From CALRQJ02 sp943370285 (GTDB taxonomy: Bacteria; Bacteroidota; Bacteroidia; Chitinophagales; Chitinophagaceae), in NCBI GenBank assembly GCA_943370285.1, contig CALRQJ020000012.1, forward strand, positions 1 through 64,000: a DNA stretch of 64,000 nucleotides, in the 5' to 3' direction. The notes beneath the pieces were generated by a model, which saw only the letters and a program-made list of their open reading frames with translations, was not told where the DNA came from and did no database searches. How positions within the stretch are numbered: the first letter of the stretch is position 1; each line of letters starts with the position of its first letter. Made by a program: the position numbers and the translations under genes. Shown here in pieces: positions 19,871 to 27,621 of this stretch.

Positions 19871-21583
19871 ATGAAAAAGCACTTCCTGTTGCTTTTCATT
19901 ATGTTGGTTAGCGCTGTTAGTATTTGGGCACAATTGGGAGGCACTCACAATTACCTTGATACTGCATATATCGCCCAACGTAATATGGGACAACAAAGAG
20001 ATTATCGTAACCATAAGCAGGCTTTTCCTGCTCGTCCAAGAGACCAGTTTCAGATTGGTATTTTTGGCGGCTATGCTTATGTAGATGGTGATGTGCCTAC
20101 TGCTATTAGAGGTGCCGGCACTGATCTTGGTAACTATGCCTACGTATTTGGTGGCCATGCAAGAAAAGCTGTGGGTTATGTACTTTCTTTTAGGGGTACA
20201 TTATCTTATATGAACATGGTTGGCTTAGATTATCAACGCAATAGAAATTATAATAACCATCCATTATTAGAACAACTCTATTTGCCTGTTGGTCGAGGCT
20301 ATATCGCCAATCATAGAACGCAGGCATTTAATGGAGCTTTTGAAGCTATCATTTCGTTAAACAATATTATGTTTCACTCTAAGCAGAGCAGATTTAATTT
20401 ATATCTCGTTGCCGGATATTCTGCTTTGTATTACAAAACAACAATGGATGTTACAACGACTGATGGTGCAAGATATCCTTTTGAAACTTTAGCAACATCT
20501 ACATTACCTCGACCTGAGCTTCGTAAGCAATTGCGTCAAATGTTAGATGGTATTTATGAAACACAAGGAACTTACAATGATAGGAGGCCAGGAGGAAATA
20601 GCAATTACCAGCTTAGACATTCCTTTAACTCTGGTTTCGGTATAGAATATAGATTGAATAGCAAAATGTCACTTAGTGGCGAATACAAAAGAATTCAGCC
20701 TAGAGACGACTATTTAGATGGCTATTATCGTCAAAGTGGTGACCTTGCTAACCCAACTTTTACATCAGAGTGGGATAACATTGGTACCATGCAGCTTGGC
20801 TTCAACTATAATGTAGGTAATAAGAAAAAGCGTATTTCTCCATTATGGTGGATGAATCCTTTAGAATATGCTTACAAGGAAATGGCCAATCCGCAAAATA
20901 TGATTGTGAATATCGATTTGAAGGATGATGACAATGACGGTGTTACCAATCAATTTGACTTAGAGAAAAATACACCACCCAATGCACCAGTAGATACCCA
21001 TGGTGTGTCTAAAGATACAGACGGTGATGGTGTGCCAGATTATAAAGACAAAGAACTAATCACTCTACAAAAATGCTTCCCAGTTGATGTAGATGGTGTT
21101 GGTAACTGTCCGGTTGATACAACGAACAAATGTTGCGATATCATTAAGACAGAACTCGAAAGAATCAAAAAAGAAGGTGTTCCAACGAGTAAAGATCCAA
21201 ATGGTAAACCAATAATTAATTCTGGAGATTGTCAAATTGGATTCTTGCCAAGCATTCAGTTTAATCCCAATAGCATTACCTTAACCAAAGAAGCTAAAGC
21301 TATCTTGGCTGATATTGCTCAAAAGATGAAGGATAATGCTGATTGTAAAGTTGCCGTGATTGGCTACTGCAAAAGCACTAAATATGTTGAACAAAGAAGT
21401 TGGGACAGAGTAAATGTGGTTATCAATTACTTGATGGAAAAACAAGCCATTGCACTAGACAGATTCATCTTCAAGTACGGAGAATCTGGTGGAGACTGTG
21501 ATGTAATTGATTTCGAAGGTACTTCTGAAACCGGAAATAACTCCATACCGGCTCCACATCCTAAACTCAGAAGATCTAAGTAA
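19871..21583 (+). CDS. OmpA-family outer membrane protein with TSP3 repeats (paralogue 2)
   Basis: This 570-residue protein repeats the design of the previous gene: signal peptide MKKHFLLLFIMLVSAVSIWAQ, a barrel-like region, TSP3-like calcium motifs (DDDNDGVTNQFDLEKNTPPN, DTDGDGVPDYKDK) and a C-terminal OmpA-like domain with EQRSWDRVNVVINYLMEKQA. Shared stretches such as PLWWMNP, KCFPVDVDGVGNCP and DRFIFKYG show paralogy. Identity is highest in the C-terminal half and low in the barrel. I start at ATG 19871, with AGGAG 4 nt upstream; this Shine-Dalgarno is unusual in this phylum. The longer frame at 19847 would add eight residues before the signal peptide. Confidence 0.88.
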   Translation: MKKHFLLLFIMLVSAVSIWAQLGGTHNYLDTAYIAQRNMGQQRDYRNHKQAFPARPRDQFQIGIFGGYAYVDGDVPTAIRGAGTDLGNYAYVFGGHARKAVGYVLSFRGTLSYMNMVGLDYQRNRNYNNHPLLEQLYLPVGRGYIANHRTQAFNGAFEAIISLNNIMFHSKQSRFNLYLVAGYSALYYKTTMDVTTTDGARYPFETLATSTLPRPELRKQLRQMLDGIYETQGTYNDRRPGGNSNYQLRHSFNSGFGIEYRLNSKMSLSGEYKRIQPRDDYLDGYYRQSGDLANPTFTSEWDNIGTMQLGFNYNVGNKKKRISPLWWMNPLEYAYKEMANPQNMIVNIDLKDDDNDGVTNQFDLEKNTPPNAPVDTHGVSKDTDGDGVPDYKDKELITLQKCFPVDVDGVGNCPVDTTNKCCDIIKTELERIKKEGVPTSKDPNGKPIINSGDCQIGFLPSIQFNPNSITLTKEAKAILADIAQKMKDNADCKVAVIGYCKSTKYVEQRSWDRVNVVINYLMEKQAIALDRFIFKYGESGGDCDVIDFEGTSETGNNSIPAPHPKLRRSK

Positions 21584-21607
21584 ATACGTTAAATCTTAGC
21601 AATATTT

Positions 21608-21635
21608 AATCCCCGCCTCAAAAGCGGGGATTTTT
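21608..21635 (+). terminator. terminator after OmpA paralogue 2
   Basis: AATCCCCGC (21608-21616) pairs with GCGGGGATT (21624-21632), followed by TTTATTAT. It separates the OmpA gene from the bamD block. Confidence 0.9.
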
Positions 21636-21704
21636 ATTATAGAATAATTAACGCCGTATTCAATTTAAGTTAGTCATTACATCCATAATTTGCCCCCAAT
21701 CACT

Positions 21705-21712
21705 TAATTTTG
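21705..21712 (+). promoter_or_regulatory. -7 promoter element of bamD
   Basis: TAATTTTG matches TAnnTTTG and ends 9 nt before the bamD ATG, so the transcript should begin within a few bases of the start codon. The only upstream TTTG (21689-21692) is too close (12 nt) to be a -33 box. Confidence 0.55.
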
Positions 21713-21721
21713 CACACCTTG

Positions 21722-22543
21722 ATGAAAAAATTACACTATATAGTTCTGTTGGTGGGTCTTGTAGCAGTTTCTTGTACGTCTAAATTTGGAAAAATTCAGA
21801 AGAGCAAGGATAACGAGTACAAGTATAAAATGGCTGAACAATACTATGCAAAGAAGAAGTACAGCTTTGCTTCTCAGTTATTTGAAGATTTATTTCCCTG
21901 GCTAAAAGGTAAGCAGGGATTCGAAGACATGTACATGAAATTTGCGTATTGTTATTATTATCAAAAAGATTACATGAATTCGGAAAGTCTCTTCAAGTCT
22001 TTTGTTGAAACGTTTCCAAGTAGTCCTAAGGCCGAAGAAGCCGAGTTCATGAGGGCTTATTCTTTCTACAAGCAAGTCCCAAAAGTTGATTTAGACCAAA
22101 GTGCTACGCAAAAAACAATTGGTCAAATGCAGGCTTTCATCAATACCCATCCCAATTCAAATAGGATTAAAGAAGCGTCTGATATAATTGATCTCTGTAG
22201 GGCTAAATTGGAACAAAAAGAGTATAAAGGAGCAGAATTATACTATAATCTTGGATATTATAGGGCGGCAGCTATTGCTTTTGGTACTTTAATCGATAAC
22301 TTTCCGGATAGTCAGAAAGCAGATGAGTATAAACTGAGCGTTATCAAGTCATATTACAAGTATGCGGAAATGAGTATTGAGGAAAAGCAAACAGAACGAT
22401 TTGATAAAGTAATTAGCGAATGCATTGACTTTAACGATAGATTTCCTGAAAGTAAATTGCAGAAAGAAGTAGAAAAATATAAATTGCAATCACAGAACTT
22501 CATAAAAAACAATAAAAATGAGCAAACTAAGAAGGCAAATTAG
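21722..22543 (+). CDS. bamD: outer membrane protein assembly factor BamD
   Basis: BamD is the lipoprotein part of the BAM complex that inserts beta-barrel proteins into the outer membrane. The lipobox is VAVSC (Cys about residue 18). The mature part is a chain of TPR helices: KYKMAEQYYAKKKYSFASQL, YYQKDYMNSESLFKSFVETF, YYRAAAIAFGTLIDNFPDSQ. The 273-residue length suits the family. I start at ATG 21722, not the upstream TTG. The next gene, rpoZ, overlaps its last 26 nt in another frame. Confidence 0.93.
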   Translation: MKKLHYIVLLVGLVAVSCTSKFGKIQKSKDNEYKYKMAEQYYAKKKYSFASQLFEDLFPWLKGKQGFEDMYMKFAYCYYYQKDYMNSESLFKSFVETFPSSPKAEEAEFMRAYSFYKQVPKVDLDQSATQKTIGQMQAFINTHPNSNRIKEASDIIDLCRAKLEQKEYKGAELYYNLGYYRAAAIAFGTLIDNFPDSQKADEYKLSVIKSYYKYAEMSIEEKQTERFDKVISECIDFNDRFPESKLQKEVEKYKLQSQNFIKNNKNEQTKKAN

Positions 22544-22859
22544 TGCCAATACTCCAAATGTAGTGGAGACAAAAAGCCTTGTAGATATCAAAGGTAAAAC
22601 AGGTAATCTGTACGAGTCTATTGCTATTGTTGCTAAAAGAGCCAATCAAATCAACATTACAATTAAAGAAGAATTGCATAATAAACTAGAAGAATTTGCT
22701 AGCCATACCGATAGTTTAGAAGAAATTCATGAAAATAAGGAGCAGATCGAAATTTCTAAAGCATACGAGAAAATGCCAAATCCTGCAATTTTAGCCACAC
22801 AAGAGTTTATGGACGATAAAATCTATTATCGTAAAAACGATACTGATTTATTTAGCTAA
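22518..22859 (+). CDS. rpoZ: DNA-directed RNA polymerase omega subunit (Bacteroidota type)
   Basis: The 113-residue protein belongs to the RpoZ/Rpb6 family that helps assemble RNA polymerase. The segment KTGNLYESIAIVAKRANQI (about 27-46) contains the conserved AKRANQI helix, and residues after it form the charged tail typical of the phylum. The bamD-rpoZ-coaBC order is common in Bacteroidota. It begins inside bamD (26-nt overlap), so translation is probably coupled. A hairpin terminator follows. Confidence 0.9.
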   Translation: MSKLRRQISANTPNVVETKSLVDIKGKTGNLYESIAIVAKRANQINITIKEELHNKLEEFASHTDSLEEIHENKEQIEISKAYEKMPNPAILATQEFMDDKIYYRKNDTDLFS

Positions 22860-22881
22860 ATGTTAAACTACAAATATTTTG

Positions 22882-22912
22882 AAACGACAGTAACCTACTG
22901 TCGTTTTTTGTT
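22882..22912 (+). terminator. intrinsic terminator or attenuator between rpoZ and coaBC
   Basis: AAACGACAGTA (22882-22892) pairs perfectly with TACTGTCGTTT (22896-22906) and is followed by TTTG and TTTT. It lies 13 nt before coaBC, so it should reduce read-through from bamD-rpoZ into coaBC. Confidence 0.85.
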
Positions 22913-22925
22913 TTAACTTGAAAGT

Positions 22926-24128
22926 ATGTTGCAAGGCAAAAAAATTATTGTTGGTATAACCGGTAGTATTGCTGCGTATAAAGCCATTTTATTGGTTCGG
23001 CTTTTGGTAAAACAAGGTGTCGAAGTAAAAGTAATCATGACTCCTGCTGCTACCAATTTTGTATCAGCACTAACCTTGTCTACATTGTCTAAGAATGAAG
23101 TTGTTGTTGATTTGGCAAACGGAAGTACTTGGGAAAATCATGTAATGTTAGGCCGCTGGGCCGATATAATGGTTGTGGCTCCATTAAGTTGTAATACATT
23201 GGCAAAGTTTGCGAATGGTAACTGTGATAATCTACTCACAGCTGTTTACCTATCGGCTATTTGTCCGGTAGCAGTTGCTCCGGCAATGGATGAAGACATG
23301 TGGAATCACCCATCAACCAAAAGAAACCTTGAAACTATTTCAGCTTACGGAAATCACATCATTCCAGTAGCTAATGGAGAGTTGGCCAGTGGCTTATTTG
23401 GTGAAGGAAGAATGGCCGAACCGGAAGATATTATACTTTTTTTACAACAAAATATTGGAAGCACCAACGAACTTAAAGGCAAAAAAGTAATTGTAACTGC
23501 AGGACCAACATATGAAGCTATAGATCCTGTTCGATTTATTGGCAATCACTCCAGTGGTAAAATGGGTTTTGCTCTAGCTGAAGCGTTGTGCAAAAAAGGT
23601 GCAACGGTACATTTAATTACAGGCCCAACCACCGAAAAAATTACTAATCCTTCCATTCAAGTAACTAATGTGGTTAGTGCCGATGATATGTATTTAGCCA
23701 CTACCAATGCATTTACCAATGCTGATATTGCAGTGATGTCAGCCGCAGTTGCAGATTATAAGCCGGAAACCACTTCAACAAACAAAATCAAAAAATCAAA
23801 TGATACACTAGAGTTGAAATTGGTAAAAACAAAAGACATTCTCAAGGCATTAGGCGACGTGAAACAACCGCATCAATTTTTAGTTGGTTTTGCTTTAGAA
23901 ACTAATAATGAACAGGCAAATGCCTTAGAAAAGTTGCACCGTAAAAATGCCGATTTAATAGTGTTAAATTCTTTGCAGGATAGCCAAGCCGGTTTTGGAA
24001 AGGATACCAATAAAGTAACTATTTTTGATAAATCTGGTAACGCATTTGCTTTTGAAGCCAAAAGTAAAAAAGCTGTAGCCTCAGATATTGTTCAAACTAT
24101 TATTCAACAAATTCATGATAAAGCGTAG
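22926..24128 (+). CDS. coaBC: bifunctional phosphopantothenoylcysteine decarboxylase/phosphopantothenate--cysteine ligase
   Basis: CoaBC carries out two steps of coenzyme A synthesis in the cytoplasm. Residues 1-180 are the FMN-dependent CoaC part (GITGSIAAYKA at 10-20, the active His in NHVMLGRWADIMVVAPLSCNT split at about 75, substrate clamp PAMDEDMW at about 120). Residues 185-400 are the CoaB ligase (KVIVTAGPTYEAIDPVRFIG, NHSSGKMGFALAEA, AAVADYKP). The 400-residue length is standard. It overlaps the following DUF4835 gene by 14 nt. Confidence 0.96.
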   Translation: MLQGKKIIVGITGSIAAYKAILLVRLLVKQGVEVKVIMTPAATNFVSALTLSTLSKNEVVVDLANGSTWENHVMLGRWADIMVVAPLSCNTLAKFANGNCDNLLTAVYLSAICPVAVAPAMDEDMWNHPSTKRNLETISAYGNHIIPVANGELASGLFGEGRMAEPEDIILFLQQNIGSTNELKGKKVIVTAGPTYEAIDPVRFIGNHSSGKMGFALAEALCKKGATVHLITGPTTEKITNPSIQVTNVVSADDMYLATTNAFTNADIAVMSAAVADYKPETTSTNKIKKSNDTLELKLVKTKDILKALGDVKQPHQFLVGFALETNNEQANALEKLHRKNADLIVLNSLQDSQAGFGKDTNKVTIFDKSGNAFAFEAKSKKAVASDIVQTIIQQIHDKA

Positions 24129-25035
24129 TCTATTAATATTGTTTTTGTGTGCTACTGTAGTCGTAATCCATGCACAAGAAATTCAGTGTAAAGTGACCGT
24201 AATGGCACAACGTGTAAATAATACTGTTGACAGAAAAATTTTCAATACCCTACAGTTACAGCTTGCCAATTTTATCAATAATCGAAAGTGGACAACTGAA
24301 ACGTTTCAAAGTGGCGAAAAAATTGAATGCAATTTTTTATTGAATATTGATAAGGTTCTAGAAACAAATGTGTACAAAGCATCACTGACAGTGCAAGCTG
24401 CAAGACCCGTTTTTAATTCATCTTACAACGCTGCTATGGTGAATTTTCAAGATGCAGATGTTACATTTAGATATATAGAATTTCAACCCATCGAATTTAA
24501 TGAGACAAGAGTGCAAGGCAATGATCCATTGGCCGCTAATTTAACTGCTGTTTTTGCTTATTATGTGTATGTTGTTTTAGGATTAGATTTTGATTCTTTT
24601 GCACCACGAGGAGGCGATCTTTATTTTCAAAAAGCACAAAATATAGTGAACAATGCACCCGAAAATAGAAGTATAACAGGTTGGAAAGTGTTTGATGGCT
24701 TACGCAACAGATATTTTTTAGTTGATAATTTGATGAATACGAGATACAATGTTGTACATGATGTCATTTACACTTACTATCGAAAAGGGTTAGATGCCAT
24801 GTATGATAATGAAGCAGAAGCTAGGGCCCAAATTTTAACTGCTTTAAATCAATTACAAACACTCAATCAAGAAAATCCGAACAGTATGATTGTGCAATTT
24901 TTCATGCAAGGAAAATCGCAAGAGCTGATTAAAATTTTTAAGAAAGCTACCATGCAGGAAAAAGTGAAAGCCATAGACTTACTGCAAAAATTAGATGTCA
25001 CTAATGCGGCTAACTATAAACAAGAAATTAAATGA
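24115..25035 (+). CDS. DUF4835 family secreted protein (called PorD in some type IX secretion annotations)
   Basis: The 306-residue protein starts with a signal peptide (MIKRSLLILFLCATVVVIHAQ). The body has QEIQCKVTVMAQRVNNTVDR near the mature N-terminus and RGGDLYFQKAQNIVNNAPEN in the middle, both typical of DUF4835, which is found beside coaBC throughout Bacteroidota. Some databases name the family PorD and connect it to type IX secretion or gliding; that is from family knowledge and I see no direct evidence here. I start at ATG 24115, inside the end of coaBC. It overlaps the next gene by ATGA. Confidence 0.85.
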   Translation: MIKRSLLILFLCATVVVIHAQEIQCKVTVMAQRVNNTVDRKIFNTLQLQLANFINNRKWTTETFQSGEKIECNFLLNIDKVLETNVYKASLTVQAARPVFNSSYNAAMVNFQDADVTFRYIEFQPIEFNETRVQGNDPLAANLTAVFAYYVYVVLGLDFDSFAPRGGDLYFQKAQNIVNNAPENRSITGWKVFDGLRNRYFLVDNLMNTRYNVVHDVIYTYYRKGLDAMYDNEAEARAQILTALNQLQTLNQENPNSMIVQFFMQGKSQELIKIFKKATMQEKVKAIDLLQKLDVTNAANYKQEIK

Positions 25036-25400
25036 GGATAGTGGCTGTAATGATTGCATTGTTATGTTGCTTAGTAGCTTGTTCACCTGCTAAGACTGAT
25101 GTACCAAAGGGTATTCTGCCGATAGAAAAAATGCAACTGATTGTTTGGGATTTAACGAGAGCTGATGAATTGGTTACTAATTTTGTTTTAATCGATACAT
25201 CGAAAAAAAAAGAACCTGAGACCTATAAAATGTATCAACAGGTTTTTGCTATACATAAGATTACAAAAACAGATTTTTATAGCAGTTACAGTTATTATCA
25301 ACAGCACCCTGTTTTATATAAAACATTATTAGATTCTGTTTTTGCTTTAGGAACGAGAAGTAGAGATAATGCTGCCAAAAATTTGCAGCGACCTCAATGA
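25032..25400 (+). CDS. DUF4296 family lipoprotein
   Basis: The 122-residue product has a lipoprotein signal (lipobox LVACS, Cys about 17). The rest, with LPIEKMQLIVWDLTRADELV and FYSSYSYYQQHPVLYKTLLD, matches the short helical DUF4296 pattern, including the typical conserved YYxxHP. Function is unknown. Its start overlaps the stop of the DUF4835 gene by 4 nt (ATGA), so the two are translationally coupled; this pair is common in the phylum. Confidence 0.85.
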   Translation: MRIVAVMIALLCCLVACSPAKTDVPKGILPIEKMQLIVWDLTRADELVTNFVLIDTSKKKEPETYKMYQQVFAIHKITKTDFYSSYSYYQQHPVLYKTLLDSVFALGTRSRDNAAKNLQRPQ

Positions 25401-25415
25401 TAAATTTTGCTTGCT

Positions 25416-26114
25416 ATGAATAAAGTTGTGCAACATGCAGACGAAGCCATTCATGATATAGAAAGTGGCGCCACCATTATGTTAGGTGGTTTTGGTTTAT
25501 GCGGTATTCCTGAAAACTGTATTACCGCATTGGTAAAAAAAGGAATCAATAATCTTACTTGTATATCTAATAATGCCGGAGTTGATGATTTTGGGCTTGG
25601 CCAATTATTGCAGCGTCGCCAAATCAAAAAAATGATGAGCAGCTATGTAGGTGAAAATGCTGAGTTTGAACGTCAATTGTTAAGTGGTGAACTAGAAGTT
25701 GATTTAATCCCTCAAGGTACACTTGCCACCCGAATTCAAATGGCGGGTATGGGCATTCCTGCTTTTTTTACACCTGCAGGTTATGGTACCGAAGTGGCCG
25801 AGGGTAAAGAGGTTCGAGAGTTTGATGGAAAAATGCATCTGATGGAGTATGCCTTGCATGCTAATTTTGCATTGGTGAAAGCATGGAAAGGCGATACAAT
25901 GGGAAACTTGGTCTTCAGAAAAACAACAAGAAACTTTTCAACCTCAATGGCTAAATCCGGAGATATTACTATTGCCGAAGTAGAACATTTGGTGCAGCCC
26001 GGTGAATTAAATCCTGATGAAATAAATGTTGCTGGTATATATGTGCATCGCATATTTCAAGGACTGAATTATGAGAAAAGAATTGAACGCAGAACAGTGC
26101 AATTGAAAGGCTAA
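25416..26114 (+). CDS. scoA: 3-oxoacid CoA-transferase subunit A
   Basis: Subunit A of a family I CoA-transferase, which moves CoA from succinyl-CoA to acetoacetate (or butyrate/acetate). The signature GGFGLCGIPENCI (about 28-40) and the SNNAGVDDFGLG loop (about 58) are clear, and the length of 232 residues is usual. I start at ATG 25416, preceded by TAAATTTTG, a weak -7-like sequence; the TTG at 25407 is rejected. The B subunit is not adjacent: an unknown gene lies between them. Confidence 0.93.
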   Translation: MNKVVQHADEAIHDIESGATIMLGGFGLCGIPENCITALVKKGINNLTCISNNAGVDDFGLGQLLQRRQIKKMMSSYVGENAEFERQLLSGELEVDLIPQGTLATRIQMAGMGIPAFFTPAGYGTEVAEGKEVREFDGKMHLMEYALHANFALVKAWKGDTMGNLVFRKTTRNFSTSMAKSGDITIAEVEHLVQPGELNPDEINVAGIYVHRIFQGLNYEKRIERRTVQLKG

Positions 26115-26124
26115 TTTTTTAAAT

Positions 26125-26868
26125 ATGTTTGTTAGTGCTAATTTTTTAGCTATTAACTACGGTGTAGATGATGAAATAGCTAAATTTTTTGTTGATAGAG
26201 AACCGCCTGCCAATAATTTATATTGGCATGAAAAACTCATGTATCTGAGGCCCGAGCCAGGATACCTTTTTATTCCTTTAATCGTTGATTTATTGTATAA
26301 GCTTGGTATTAAAAAGACGGATCTGCTTAATGAAGCATACGTAGGTTTGATGGAAGCAGTAGGACATATAAGTGCATTAGAAGAAACCAAACAAATTAGC
26401 CGGCAAGAATCTATTCAACGATGCATAGCATTAGTCGATAATAATTTTCGCAACGAAAAATACTATTATGAATTAATTGATTATGCAAACAGTCAAATCA
26501 ATAATCAAATTCATGCCATCAGAATGCCTTATAAAGCATTGCATCGAGGAGATCTGTTTTTGTTTTCCCTTTGTGCTTTAGCATTCGATGATCCAAAAGC
26601 AATGCAATTGGTAGAATATTGGTTTGCATTGATTTCAACTTTGTTGCTCTTAGATGATGCAGAGGACATAGAAACAGATCAATCAAGTGGAGACGATAAT
26701 GCTTTTTTAGAAGCAGGACTAACAAAAGAAGGTGTAGCTGCCATTAAGAAAATGGTAACTGAAAATTTACAACGCATAGACAAGCTTAATAAACCAATGG
26801 CAGTTACGCTAGATAAGAAATTCAAAATTTTAGCTGCTAAACCGGTTATTGCCGCACTCATAAACTAA
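26125..26868 (+). CDS. unknown helical protein inserted between CoA-transferase subunits
   Basis: I do not recognise this 247-residue family. No signal peptide or clear membrane segment is seen. It looks mainly alpha-helical, with YWFALISTLLLLDDAEDIET (about 173-193) as the most striking part: a hydrophobic stretch ending in an Asp-rich DDAED, somewhat like the metal-binding motif of isoprenoid synthases, but no second Asp-rich motif is present. It is 10 nt after scoA and 5 nt before scoB, so it is co-expressed with both. It may be a chaperone or a partner of the transferase, or simply a gene inserted into the operon. Confidence 0.7.
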   Translation: MFVSANFLAINYGVDDEIAKFFVDREPPANNLYWHEKLMYLRPEPGYLFIPLIVDLLYKLGIKKTDLLNEAYVGLMEAVGHISALEETKQISRQESIQRCIALVDNNFRNEKYYYELIDYANSQINNQIHAIRMPYKALHRGDLFLFSLCALAFDDPKAMQLVEYWFALISTLLLLDDAEDIETDQSSGDDNAFLEAGLTKEGVAAIKKMVTENLQRIDKLNKPMAVTLDKKFKILAAKPVIAALIN

Positions 26869-26873
26869 CTAAT

Positions 26874-27530
26874 ATGGCACTCGATAAATTTGGTATTGCA
26901 AAACGTATAGCACAAGAATTAAAAGATGGCATGTATGTTAATCTAGGAATTGGCATTCCTACTTTGGTGAGCAATTATATTCCCGAAGGCATGACTGTAA
27001 TTCTGCAAAGCGAAAATGGAATATTAGGAATGGGACCTTATCCTGCAGAGGAAGATATTGATGCCGATTTAATCAATGCCGGAAAAGAAACCGTAACCGT
27101 AATTCCCGGTGGTGCATTTTTTGACAGTGCTGAGAGTTTTGGTATGATTAGAGCCGGTAAAGTGGCATTAACGGTGTTAGGTGCAATGGAAGTAAGTGAA
27201 AATGGTGATATTGCTAATTGGAAAATTCCCGGCAAAATGGTAAAAGGCATGGGCGGTGCGATGGATTTAGTGGCTAGTGCAAAAAATATTATCGTTGCCA
27301 TGCAACATACCAATCCTAAAGGAGAAAGCAAATTATTACCAACATGTACATTGCCCCTCACCGGTGTTGGTTGTGTAAAAAAAGTGGTGACTGATTTAGC
27401 CGTAATGGATGTAACTTCTGACGGATTTGTATTGCTAGAAACTGCACCTGGTGTAACCATCGCAGAAGTTAAAGCCAAAACACTTGGTAAGCTAATTATT
27501 TCTGATTCGGTTAAAGAAATGGTGCTGTAA
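26874..27530 (+). CDS. scoB: 3-oxoacid CoA-transferase subunit B
   Basis: The 218-residue B subunit carries the catalytic Glu in the segment VILQSENGILGMGPYP (about 42-57, SENG motif), and NLGIGIPTLVSNYIP (about 23) is also diagnostic. With scoA it makes the complete heteromeric transferase. It begins 5 nt after the unknown gene, so the three form one operon. Confidence 0.94.
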   Translation: MALDKFGIAKRIAQELKDGMYVNLGIGIPTLVSNYIPEGMTVILQSENGILGMGPYPAEEDIDADLINAGKETVTVIPGGAFFDSAESFGMIRAGKVALTVLGAMEVSENGDIANWKIPGKMVKGMGGAMDLVASAKNIIVAMQHTNPKGESKLLPTCTLPLTGVGCVKKVVTDLAVMDVTSDGFVLLETAPGVTIAEVKAKTLGKLIISDSVKEMVL

Positions 27531-27583
27531 GTAAAGCTTACAATTTCTCCACCTTTTTATTGGTTATTTCTGTAAAACTTCAC

Positions 27584-27614
27584 CTTGCCCCCTGCCATGC
27601 GTTTCTTACCTTCG
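27584..27614 (+). promoter_or_regulatory. promoter of purL
   Basis: CTTG (27584-27587), a 19-nt spacer and TACCTTCG (27607-27614) fit the Bacteroidota pattern TTG/TAnnTTTG with one change in each box. The -7 box ends 7 nt before the purL ATG, so the mRNA is probably leaderless. Confidence 0.6.
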
Positions 27615-27621
27615 CAGGGTT

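Noticed and set aside
26804..26868. Isoprenoid synthase identity for the gene at 26125
   Set aside because: Only one Asp-rich segment is seen and the family length and second motif are missing; kept as unknown.
27038..27478. 146-codon antisense frame in scoB
   Set aside because: Complement of a well-recognised gene; no independent promoter or start.
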